From contig NZ_JAGFWR010000003.1 of assembly GCF_017599305.1 (NCBI RefSeq), positions 391,936-455,935 of the forward strand: a stretch of DNA of 64,000 nucleotides. The letters run 5' to 3'. A program made the translations under genes and the position numbers. The notes under the pieces were generated by a model. The model did no database searches and was not told the DNA's origin. It saw nothing but the letters and a program-made list of their open reading frames with translations. This document shows, one piece after another, positions 1 to 7,250 of this stretch; position 1 is the stretch's first letter, and every line of letters starts with the position of its first letter. The DNA is from Micromonospora antibiotica (GTDB lineage: Bacteria; Actinomycetota; Actinomycetes; Mycobacteriales; Micromonosporaceae).

Positions 1-1
1 C

Positions 2-274
2 TCCACCGACGCCGCCGGCACCCGCCACGACGGCCACCGGATCTGGGTGGCGGAGGGTCACGACGTACGCGGCCCGTGGGACATCGCCTCGGCCCGCCCG
101 TTCCCGCACCCGCACCTCTACGCGCCCCGGCTGGTCCCCGGGCCGGCCGGGGACTGGTCCCTCATCGGATTCCACGACCACGTCGACGGGGAGTTCGTCG
201 GTGCGCTGAGCGATCCGATCGCGGTCCGTTACCGCGCCGGGGACGGGCTGACCGCCACCGGCACGGCCGGCTGA
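2..274 (+). CDS. C-terminal fragment of a GH32-like glycosidase
   Basis: The open frame enters from the left edge and stops at 272-274, so only about 90 C-terminal residues are visible. The segment has the feel of the last blade of a five-bladed beta-propeller glycosidase (GH32/GH43/GH68 type). It reads as a display-type 'GPWD' turn, an 'LYAPRLV' strand, a 'WSLIGF' strand and a closing 'LSDPIAVRY' strand, a pattern seen in actinobacterial levanase or fructosidase-like proteins. The catalytic residues lie upstream of the window, so activity and substrate cannot be judged. It converges with the following alpha-galactosidase gene, and a strong hairpin separates the two. The family call rests on general resemblance of a short tail, so confidence is moderate. 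Confidence 0.5.
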   Translation, partial: STDAAGTRHDGHRIWVAEGHDVRGPWDIASARPFPHPHLYAPRLVPGPAGDWSLIGFHDHVDGEFVGALSDPIAVRYRAGDGLTATGTAG

Positions 275-387
275 GCGTTCCTGCGGTCACCACCCGGCCG
301 CAGCGGTACGGGCGGATGCGGCCACCACCGTGCCGGGTTGGACGCGGGGGCGGCCACCGCCGTGCCGGACGGACGGACGGACGCGGA

Positions 388-428
388 CCGGACCCGGACG
401 GCGTCCGCACCACACCGTCCGGGTCCGG
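388..428. terminator. Hairpin terminator between convergent genes
   Basis: A perfect 14-bp stem (388-401 with 415-428, CCGGACCCGGACGG and its complement) encloses a 13-nt loop. It lies between two converging genes, so it can serve both strands. There is no U-tract, which is normal for high-GC actinobacterial terminators. Confidence 0.6.
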
Positions 429-496
429 GACCACTCACCGACGTCCGCCCGCCCGGTGCCCGGACCGGCAGCGGGCGGACGGCGACGGCCGGTCGG

Positions 497-2152
497 TCAG
501 CGGCGGGTCCAGCGCTGGTTGGCCGCCCCGGTGCACGACCAGAGCAGCACCGTGGTGCCGTTGGCGGTGCCGTTGTTGTTCACGTCGAGGCAGAGGCCGG
601 ACTGCACGCTGCTGATCGTGCCGTTGGCGTTGAACGTCCACTGCTGGTTGGTCCCACCGTTGCAGTCCCAGATCTGGGCCTTGGTGCCGGCGGTGGCGTT
701 GGTCGGCGCGTCCAGGCACTTGCCGAGGGACTGGAGGGTCTGGCCGTTGGCCGTCCAGCGCTGGTTGGCGGCCCCGTTGCAGTCCCAGATCACCGGTTGG
801 GTGCCGTTGGCGGTGCTGCTCTGCGGGACGTCGAGGCACCGACCGGAGGCGACGCTGGCCAGCGCGCCCGCGGTGGACGGCGGCGTCGTCGGCGGCGGGG
901 CGGTGCCACCGCCGCTGACCCGGTACACCACCGTGCCGTGCGACGGCACACTCGCGGAGATGGTGCCGGTGCTGGTGGTGCTCGCGTTGGTCCAGGCGTC
1001 GACCAGGGTGAAGGAGGAGCCGGACTTGCCGATGGCGGCGGCGGTGGTGGAGATCGTCGTCGTCGAGCCACCCTGGTTGAACAGGGCGACCGCGACGTCA
1101 CCGTTGGCGAGCCGCTTGGCCAGCACCCGGCGGGTGCCGTCGAAGGAGACCTGAGCGCCCTGCAACGCCAACGCGTCCTGGTTGATGGCGATCAGGTTCG
1201 CGTTCTTGAGGATGGTCTGGGTGGCGGAGTTCATCGACCGGACGTCGTTGCCGGCGATCAGAGGCGAGGCCATGATCGCCCACATCGCGAAGTGGCTGCG
1301 CATCTCGGTGTCGGTCATGCCGCCCCGGCCCACCTCCATCATGTCGGGGTCGGTGAAGGCGCCGGGCTTCGCGTACGGGGCCAGCGGCACGTTGACGTCG
1401 ATGATGTTCTGGATGCCCATCGGGTAGCCGTTGGTCTGGCCGCTGTTCCAGGTGTTGGTGATGTCCTCGGTGGTGCGCCACATGTTCGCCACGTCGCCCC
1501 AGTTGCGCTGCGGGCCGGTCTTGGCGTGGATGCTGTTGGGGTTGATGCTGTAGACGATCGGCCGGCCGGTGGCGGCCAGGGCGTCGCGCATCTTGGCGAA
1601 CGTGGTGACCTGCTGGTCGATGGAGCCGTTCGGCGAGCACCAGTCGTACTTGAGGTAGTCGACGCCCCAGTTGGCGAACTGCCGGGCGTCCTGCACCTCG
1701 TGGCCCTGGCTGCCGGTGGCGCCGGGGTAGGAGTTGAAGTACTGGGCGCAGGTCTTGTCGACCGGCACCTGGTAGATGCCGAACTTCAGCCCCCGGGCGT
1801 GGATGTAGTCGCCGAGCGCCTTCATCCCGGAGGGGAACCGGGTCGGGTCACCCTGGAGGTTGCCCGCCGAGTCCCGGTTGGGGTTGAACCAGCAGTCGTC
1901 GACCACGACGTACTGGTAGCCCAGATCCCGCATACCGCTGCTGACCAGCGCGTCGGCCGTCTGCCGGATCAGCGCCTCGTTGATGTTGCAGCCGAAGGAG
2001 TTCCAACTGTTCCAGCCCATCGGCGGGGTCCGGGCCGTCCCGTTGTCCAGTGCCTGTGCCACCGGCATCCGGATGCCCACCAGGACGCCGGCCAGGAGCA
2101 GACCGGCCGCCAGCGCCCGCCCCCAGCTCCGGGCTCGCACGAATCGCTTCAC
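497..2152 (-). CDS. Secreted GH27 alpha-galactosidase with C-terminal ricin-type lectin
   Basis: Predicted to hydrolyse terminal alpha-1,6-galactose from galactomannan or galacto-oligosaccharides outside the cell. A GTG start at 2152 is chosen because GGAG lies about 5 nt upstream and a signal peptide follows at once (VKRFVRARSW, a hydrophobic core, then A-Q-A). The mature protein opens with the GH27 hallmark TPPMGWNSWNSF. The nucleophile region is YLKYDWC, and the acid/base Asp lies in the DPDMM motif. The GH27 barrel and its beta-sandwich are followed by a ricin-type (CBM13-like) domain with QRW, QQW and QRW repeats at the C-terminus. Two lac-like operators lie upstream, and a divergent LacI gene is next door, so repression by a LacI protein is likely. 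The paralogue at 8739 shares the same domain order. Confidence 0.93.
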   Translation of the reverse strand: MKRFVRARSWGRALAAGLLLAGVLVGIRMPVAQALDNGTARTPPMGWNSWNSFGCNINEALIRQTADALVSSGMRDLGYQYVVVDDCWFNPNRDSAGNLQGDPTRFPSGMKALGDYIHARGLKFGIYQVPVDKTCAQYFNSYPGATGSQGHEVQDARQFANWGVDYLKYDWCSPNGSIDQQVTTFAKMRDALAATGRPIVYSINPNSIHAKTGPQRNWGDVANMWRTTEDITNTWNSGQTNGYPMGIQNIIDVNVPLAPYAKPGAFTDPDMMEVGRGGMTDTEMRSHFAMWAIMASPLIAGNDVRSMNSATQTILKNANLIAINQDALALQGAQVSFDGTRRVLAKRLANGDVAVALFNQGGSTTTISTTAAAIGKSGSSFTLVDAWTNASTTSTGTISASVPSHGTVVYRVSGGGTAPPPTTPPSTAGALASVASGRCLDVPQSSTANGTQPVIWDCNGAANQRWTANGQTLQSLGKCLDAPTNATAGTKAQIWDCNGGTNQQWTFNANGTISSVQSGLCLDVNNNGTANGTTVLLWSCTGAANQRWTRR

Positions 2153-2454
2153 GAAGTCTCCAATCAGTGGCGCCACGTCGGGCGGGAGGGCCGGGAGTCG
2201 GCTCGAACCACCCCGGGTGTGAGCGCTCGAACGGCTCGGTGTGAGCGCTAACAATGGCCCCTCATGTTACGTAAGCGTTTCGGCGTATTCAACTGCTTCC
2301 ATATTTTTACCGCTCTATCACCGGGGGTAGGCAGGTCGGCACCACCGGCGGCCCCCCGAGGGCTGCGGAGCACGCCGGGAAGCGGGACGCAGCAGTGCGG
2401 CATGGAGCCATCGTGGAGCTATCTGCATCGCCTGACATCGAATACGCTGGCTCC
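2153..2454. other. Divergent regulatory region between GH27 gene and LacI gene
   Basis: About 300 bp without a gene. It holds two lac-like operators (2218-2253), a TTACGTAA palindrome at 2267-2274 and, at its right edge, the four-half-site array at 2403-2470. The stretch 2275-2320 is noticeably AT-richer than its surroundings and probably carries promoter elements. Confidence 0.6.
2218..2253. promoter_or_regulatory. Two tandem lac-like operators upstream of GH27
   Basis: TGTGAGCGCT occurs at 2218-2227 and again at 2240-2249, exactly 22 bp apart or two helical turns. The second copy reads TGTGAGCGCTAACA, a near palindrome of the LacI/GalR type. It differs at one base from the site at 14131-14144 upstream of the GH10 xylanase, which suggests a shared regulator. 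Confidence 0.65.
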
Positions 2455-2470
2455 ATGTCAGATAGCTCCA
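2403..2470. promoter_or_regulatory. Four TGGAGCYA half-sites (two inverted pairs) around a start codon
   Basis: TGGAGCCA (2403-2410) and TGGAGCTA (2414-2421) point right, and their complements lie at 2448-2455 and 2463-2470. The outer pair extends to 12 bp of perfect inverted repeat (2414-2425 with 2459-2470) and the other to 10 bp (2401-2410 with 2448-2457). A third pair, CTGACAT/ATGTCAG (2432-2438 with 2455-2461), includes the ATG at 2455. The pairs interlock in A-B-A'-B' order. The array could be an autoregulatory operator, arm-type binding sites, or an RNA fold hiding the start codon. Confidence 0.55.
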
Positions 2471-3819
2471 GACGCGGCCGGCGCGCTCGCGGCGAGATCG
2501 AGCAGCTCCCCAGCGGCTCGCTCCGGGTGCGGGTGTACGCCGGGATCGACCCCGTGTCGAAGCGTCGGCGCTACCTCACCGAGACCGTGCCCGCCGGCCC
2601 GGTCGCGGCCCGCCACGCCGAAGCCGTCCGCAGCCGGCTGCTCGACCGGGTACGACGACAGCCCACGCCTGCCGCCCCGGTGGCCGGCAGGTCGGGTGGC
2701 ACCCCCGGGACCCCCGCCGCCGTCCCCCCGGCAACCGCCGCGGCGGACCCCGCGCGTACCACCACCCCGACGGTCGGCAGGCCGGCCGGGGAGCCACGAC
2801 GCAGCCGACGCCGGGGCGAACCGACGCTGACCACGATCGCCCAACTGGCGGACGTCTCGGCCCCCACCGTGTCCAAGGTCCTCAACGGCCGCACCGGGGT
2901 CGCGGCGGAGACCCGGGCCCGGGTGGAGTCGCTGCTGCGCGAGCACGGCTACCGCCGCCCCGAACTGGGCACCCCGAACGCCAGCGTGGAGGTGGTCTTC
3001 TACGGCATGCAGAGCAACCTGGCGGTGCTGATCATGCAGGGGGTGCAGCAGGTCGCCGGGGCGCACCGGCTCGCCGTCGGCTTCATCGACGCCCGCCGCC
3101 AGGTCTCGGAAGGGCGGTTCTGGGCCCGCGACCTGCTGGCCCGTCGCCCGACCGGAGTGATCGCGGTGAATCTCGGCTTCACCTCCGAACAGCACGCCCT
3201 GCTGGCGGCGAGCGCGATCCCCCTGGTCGTCATCGATCCCACGGGCGAGCCGCCACTGCACGCCGTCCCGTCGGTGACGACGACCAACTGGAGCGGTGGT
3301 TTCGAGGCCGCCCGGCACGTACTCGACCTGGGACATCGGCAGGTCGGGGTGATCTCCGGGCCGACCGAACGACTGTGCGCCAAGGCCCGCCTGGATGGTG
3401 CCCGGGCGGCGCTGGAGGCGGCGGGAGCCGGGCTGCCCGCGCGCCGGCTGCGCTTCGGCCACTGGTTCTCCTTCGAGGACGGTCTCAGCCTCGGCCAGGA
3501 ACTGCTCCGGCAGAACCCCACGCCCACGGCGATAGTGTGCGGCAACGACCTGCAGGCGCTCGGTGTCTACGAGGCGGCCCGGTTGGCCGGCCGACGGATC
3601 CCCCAGGACCTCAGCGTGGTGGGCTTCGACGACATCCCGTACACCATGTTCTGCGGACCACCGATGACCTCGGTGCGGCAGCCGCTGACCGAGATGGCCG
3701 CCGCCGCGACGCGGATGGTGCTGACCCTGGCCGCCAACGAGAACCTCACGCAGACCCGGGTCGAACTGGCCACCACGCTGGTGGTCCGGGGCAGCACCGC
3801 GGCGGCACCGGCGCACTGA
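2455..3819 (+). CDS. LacI-family regulator with N-terminal integrase-like arm-binding domain
   Basis: This is a 454-residue protein, about 100 residues longer than usual LacI proteins. Residues about 12-65 (PSGSLRVRVYAGIDP, then RRYLTETVPAGP) strongly resemble the N-terminal arm-DNA-binding domain of actinobacterial tyrosine recombinases. No recombinase catalytic domain follows. A Pro/Ala/Thr-rich linker (about 70-115) leads to a LacI helix-turn-helix (IAQLADVSAPTVSKVLNGR) and a periplasmic-binding-protein-like sensor ending in VVGFDDIP and the usual C-terminal strands. The ATG at 2455 sits inside the repeat array. An in-frame ATG at 2395 is possible but would disrupt the natural domain start. 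It is divergent from the GH27 gene and probably regulates part of the hemicellulose island and itself. The fusion is read directly from one continuous frame. Confidence 0.88.
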   Translation: MSDSSRRGRRARGEIEQLPSGSLRVRVYAGIDPVSKRRRYLTETVPAGPVAARHAEAVRSRLLDRVRRQPTPAAPVAGRSGGTPGTPAAVPPATAAADPARTTTPTVGRPAGEPRRSRRRGEPTLTTIAQLADVSAPTVSKVLNGRTGVAAETRARVESLLREHGYRRPELGTPNASVEVVFYGMQSNLAVLIMQGVQQVAGAHRLAVGFIDARRQVSEGRFWARDLLARRPTGVIAVNLGFTSEQHALLAASAIPLVVIDPTGEPPLHAVPSVTTTNWSGGFEAARHVLDLGHRQVGVISGPTERLCAKARLDGARAALEAAGAGLPARRLRFGHWFSFEDGLSLGQELLRQNPTPTAIVCGNDLQALGVYEAARLAGRRIPQDLSVVGFDDIPYTMFCGPPMTSVRQPLTEMAAAATRMVLTLAANENLTQTRVELATTLVVRGSTAAAPAH

Positions 3820-4392
3820 CCCACTCGGCGCGGCCGGTCCGGGTCGGGCGACCGGTCCGGGTCGGCGCGACCGGTCCGGGTCGGCGCGACCGGGGCGAGT
3901 CGGTTGCCGGGGGCGGGTCCTCGAAACCTGTCCTTGTCGTTGCCGAACAGTTTCGAGTAGCATCCGGTTCGATCGATACGGCAGGTCGTCGTGACACGGT
4001 CGCCCTGGTCACGGTGTCCTCCGGTTCCACCGGTGGCGCACCGCCCGACGTCTGGTACGGCGTGTGGGTCCAGGTCAGGTCCGTCGTCCGGCACGGCGGG
4101 CCGGCCCGACACGGCGTAGGACAGTGACCTTCGAGGAGCGAGGGAGGGCCAGCGGGACCAGTCACCACCAGTTCGCCTACCGCCTGCGATCCGTGATGAC
4201 GAATATCACGGCACGCCGGCGACACTCGACCGCGTCGCCGACCCAATCAGGGCGACACGCCGCGTAGACTCTCGCTGATCCAGCGTTGTCCACGGCGTGC
4301 ACGCCCATGCCTCGTGTCCGACGTCCCTCATCGGACGCCGGGCCGGGCCGCTTCGCCGTCAGCGGGCTGCGGGGCGGACCGAGAGGTGTGGG
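3820..4392. other. Gene-less stretch between two LacI genes
   Basis: 573 bp without a convincing gene. The left part (3828-3895) is a degenerate tandem repeat of an approximately 19-bp unit containing ACCGGTCCGGGTCGG, in about three copies. A promoter-like segment with an embedded inverted repeat follows at 3920-3963. The rest shows nothing recognisable. Confidence 0.5.
3920..3963 (+). promoter_or_regulatory. Candidate promoter with embedded GAAAC/GTTTC inverted repeat
   Basis: TTGTCG (3934-3939), an 18-nt spacer and TAGCAT (3958-3963) resemble a housekeeping promoter. CTCGAAACCTGT (3920-3931) and ACAGTTTCGAG (3947-3957) form an inverted repeat with one bulged base that overlaps the spacer. 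It could be an operator controlling the next LacI gene, or a terminator of the preceding one. Confidence 0.35.
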
Positions 4393-5397
4393 ATGACTGT
4401 GCGCGCTCCTGCGATGAGAGACGTGGCCCGCCTCGCCGGAGTTTCCCACCAGACCGTGTCGCGGGTCCTCAACGGGCATCCCCACGTGCGGGAACAGACC
4501 CGCCTACGGGTCCAGGCCGCGATCACCGAGCTCGGCTACCGCCCGAACCGGGCCGCCCGCACCCTGGTCACCGGGCGATCGCAGGTGCTCGGTGTGGTGG
4601 CGCTCAACACCACCCTCTACGGCCCGGCGTCCCTGCTGTCCGCCTTCGAACTCGCCGCGGCCGAGGCCGGCTTCGCCGTCAGCGTCGGTAGCGTCCGCAA
4701 CCTGGACCGCACCTCCATCACCGCCGTCGTCGAGCGGCACCTGGCCCACCGGGTCGCCGGGATCGTGGTGATCGCACCGGTGGAGTCCGCCGGCGAGGCG
4801 CTGGAGTGCCTTCCCACCGACATCCCGCTGGTCACCGTGGACGGCGACCCCCGCCGTCCGGTGCCGCTGGTCACCATCGACCAGGTGGAGGGGGGCCGGT
4901 TGGCCACCCGGCACCTGCTCGACGCGGGTCACCAGACGGTCTGGCACGTGTCGGGCCCGGCCGACTGGTTCGACAGCGCGGGGCGTCTCGCCGGCTGGCG
5001 GGAGACGTTGCAGGCCGCGGGTGCGGAGGTTCCCCCGGTGTTGCAGGCGGACTGGTCCGCCGCCTCGGGATACCGGTGCGGCCAGATGCTGGCCCGGACC
5101 CCTGAGGTCACCGCGATCTTCACGGCCAACGACGATCTCGCGCTGGGCGTGCTGCACGCGTTGCACGAACACGGCCGGCGGGTGCCGGAGGAGGTCAGCG
5201 TCGTCGGTTTCGACGACGTCCCGGACGCCGCGTACTTCATCCCGCCGTTGACCACCGTCCGGCCGGACTTCGACACCGTGGCCGAGGCCAGCCTCGGCCT
5301 GCTGCTGACGCAGATCGACGCAGGCGTCGACCACACGCTGCGGCAGACCATCTCCCCCACCCTGATCACCCGGGACAGCGTCGCCGCGCCCCGGTGA
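4393..5397 (+). CDS. LacI-family transcriptional regulator
   Basis: A 334-residue protein of normal LacI/GalR length. The helix-turn-helix is at the N-terminus (MRDVARLAGVSHQTVSRVLNGH, about residues 8-29). A hinge (GYRPNRAARTLVTGRS) and a sugar-binding core with the VSVVGFDDVPDAAYFIPPLTTV signature follow. The ATG at 4393 is used because GAGAGG lies just upstream and it places the HTH in the usual position. A frame opening at 4297 would add an uncharacteristic tail. It is transcribed towards the CE1/GH54/GH27 genes, and a lac-like operator precedes the first of them at 5510. Local regulation of that operon is a reasonable inference. The effector sugar cannot be read from the sequence. Confidence 0.92.
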   Translation: MTVRAPAMRDVARLAGVSHQTVSRVLNGHPHVREQTRLRVQAAITELGYRPNRAARTLVTGRSQVLGVVALNTTLYGPASLLSAFELAAAEAGFAVSVGSVRNLDRTSITAVVERHLAHRVAGIVVIAPVESAGEALECLPTDIPLVTVDGDPRRPVPLVTIDQVEGGRLATRHLLDAGHQTVWHVSGPADWFDSAGRLAGWRETLQAAGAEVPPVLQADWSAASGYRCGQMLARTPEVTAIFTANDDLALGVLHALHEHGRRVPEEVSVVGFDDVPDAAYFIPPLTTVRPDFDTVAEASLGLLLTQIDAGVDHTLRQTISPTLITRDSVAAPR

Positions 5398-5415
5398 CGG
5401 GCGGACCGTCACCGG
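5391..5415 (+). terminator. Hairpin at the end of the LacI gene
   Basis: A perfect 10-bp stem, CCGGTGACGG (5391-5400) with CCGTCACCGG (5406-5415), has a 5-nt loop and overlaps the stop codon of the LacI gene. Confidence 0.5.
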
Positions 5416-5495
5416 TCGCCGCGGTGGCGTGCCCACCCGCCGTGCCGCGCCGACCAGGCCGGCGGTGACCCGCCCCGCACAGTGCGGTCCAGCTC

Positions 5496-5524
5496 TGGAC
5501 AGTACTTCTTGTTAACGTTAACGT
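5496..5524 (+). promoter_or_regulatory. Promoter with lac-like operator for the CE1/GH54/GH27 genes
   Basis: TGGACA (5496-5501), a 17-nt spacer and TAACGT (5519-5524) match a housekeeping promoter. TGTTAACGTTAAC (5510-5522) is a palindromic LacI-type operator lying across the spacer and -10 region, where a bound repressor would block polymerase. The remainder of 5398-5761 contains no gene. Confidence 0.55.
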
Positions 5525-5761
5525 AATGGACGATCGTCGATTTATCGGGTACGGACTCCGGCCGACCGGGTGGCCGCTCGTCCGACCGTAGGCGGAGCCG
5601 ACGCCGACGCCACGAGGGGCCGGACGGCTACGACCGGCGCACAGCGGTCCGCGCCACCGGATCGCGCCACCGCCGTCCGCGCCCGAGGGTCGGCGACCGG
5701 ACGCGACGCCCGCACCACCTCCCGGCGCGGCGATCTCCACCCCCTGAAAGAAAGGCCACCG

Positions 5762-7153
5762 ATGAAGGGCAGTCTGCGCGCCGCGCTGGCAGCCGTCGTC
5801 CTCGCAATCGCGGCATCCACCGTCCTGATGACGGCGCAGCCCGCGACCGCGGCGACCCTGACCAGAGTGACCGGATTCGGCAACAACCCCACCAACCTCA
5901 ACATGTACCTGTACGCCCCGAGCACCCTCGCGCCCCGCCCGGCGCTGTTGCTCCTGGTGCACTACTGCAGCGGTTCGGCCAGCGGGATCTTCAACGGCAA
6001 CGGGCACGACTACGTGACCGCCGCCGACCGCTACGGCTATCTCATCGTGGTGCCCGAGGCCACCCGCAGCGGAAGCTGCTTCGACGTCTCCACCCCGGCC
6101 GCCCTCACCCGCAACGGTGGCGGCGACTCGACCGGGATCATGTCGATGGTCGCGTACGCCCGGCAGCGCTACAACGTCGACCCGGCGCGGATCGTGGTCT
6201 CCGGGTTCTCCTCCGGGGCGATGATGACCAATGTGCTCGCCGCGCAGTACCCCGACGTCTTCTCCGCCGCGTCGGCGTTCTCCGGGGTGCCGGCCGGCTG
6301 CTTCGCCACCACCGACGGATCGCTGTGGAACAGCCGCTGCTCCGGCGGCACCGTGATCAAGACGGCGCAACAGTGGGGCGACCAGGCCCGCGCGATGTAC
6401 CCCGGGTACACGGGCCGTTATCCCCGGATGCAGTTGTGGCACGGGGTCACCGACACCACCCTCGCCTACCCCAACTACGGCGAGGAGATCAAGCAGTGGA
6501 CCAACCTGCACGGGTTGAGCACCACGCCCACCGCCACCGACCGTCCCCAGTCGTCCTGGACGCGCACCCGCTACGGCGGGACGGGGTCGCAGGCCCCCGT
6601 CGAGGGGATCAGCATCGCCGGGGTGGGTCACCAGCTGCCGATGGCCGGACAGCTCGCGTACGCCATCACCTTCCTCGGCCTGGACGGTAGCGCGCCCACC
6701 CCCACCCCCACCGCCAGCCCCACCCCCACCCCCACGCCGACGCCGACGCCGACGCCGACGATCACCCCGACCCCCACGCCGACGGTCACCCCGACCTCGA
6801 CCCCGACGCCCACGCCGACGTCGTCGCCGCAGTCGGGTGCCTGCCGGGTCACCGACACGATCAGCGCGTGGAACAGCGGGCTGACCGCCAGCATCACCAT
6901 CGTCAACACCGCCAGCACGACGCTCAACGGCTGGTCCCTCGGGTTCACCCTGCCCGCCGGGCAGGTCATCACCGGCGGCTGGAACGCCAGCTACGCACCG
7001 GCCAGCGGCCAGGTCACCGCCACGAACGTCAGTTACAACGGCACGCTGGCCCCCGGCGCGTCGACCACTATCGGATTCCAGGCCACCCACACCGGCAACG
7101 CCGCCGCCCCCACGGCATTCACCCTGAACGGGGCGACCTGCGTGGTCGCCTGA
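5762..7153 (+). CDS. Secreted CE1/PHB-depolymerase-like esterase with C-terminal CBM2
   Basis: Probable acetylxylan or feruloyl esterase that removes ester decorations from xylan. The ATG at 5762 follows GAAAGAAAGG and starts a signal peptide ending ATAA. The catalytic module (about residues 32-305) is of the alpha/beta-hydrolase family annotated as PHB depolymerase/LpqC esterases. It has LLLVHYCSGSAS near the oxyanion region, the nucleophile elbow VSGFSSGAMM (Ser near residue 150) and a late HQLP histidine. A long Pro-Thr linker follows. The last ~100 residues form a CBM2 cellulose/xylan-binding module (WNSGLTASITIVN, then NGWSLGF). The catalytic domain is closely related to the gene at 10742. 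The next gene starts 97 nt downstream on the same strand. Confidence 0.9.
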   Translation: MKGSLRAALAAVVLAIAASTVLMTAQPATAATLTRVTGFGNNPTNLNMYLYAPSTLAPRPALLLLVHYCSGSASGIFNGNGHDYVTAADRYGYLIVVPEATRSGSCFDVSTPAALTRNGGGDSTGIMSMVAYARQRYNVDPARIVVSGFSSGAMMTNVLAAQYPDVFSAASAFSGVPAGCFATTDGSLWNSRCSGGTVIKTAQQWGDQARAMYPGYTGRYPRMQLWHGVTDTTLAYPNYGEEIKQWTNLHGLSTTPTATDRPQSSWTRTRYGGTGSQAPVEGISIAGVGHQLPMAGQLAYAITFLGLDGSAPTPTPTASPTPTPTPTPTPTPTITPTPTPTVTPTSTPTPTPTSSPQSGACRVTDTISAWNSGLTASITIVNTASTTLNGWSLGFTLPAGQVITGGWNASYAPASGQVTATNVSYNGTLAPGASTTIGFQATHTGNAAAPTAFTLNGATCVVA

Positions 7154-7250
7154 ACCACCACGACCGCAGCCCCCCGCACCGCGTCGAGGGGTGATCCGTC
7201 CCCGCCCTGCCAGGGCGTGCCGCACCGTCCAGTCATCATCAGGAGCTCCC

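Noticed and set aside
2403..2470. Half-site array considered as an attachment site of an integrated element
   Set aside because: No integrase catalytic domain, tRNA gene or second copy of the repeats was found in the window, so an operator or arm-site interpretation is simpler.
3920..3957. Inverted repeat considered purely as a terminator
   Set aside because: It overlaps a promoter-like pair (TTGTCG/TAGCAT) and shares the GAAAC/GTTTC core with the GH5 operator, so it is listed as regulatory with low confidence.
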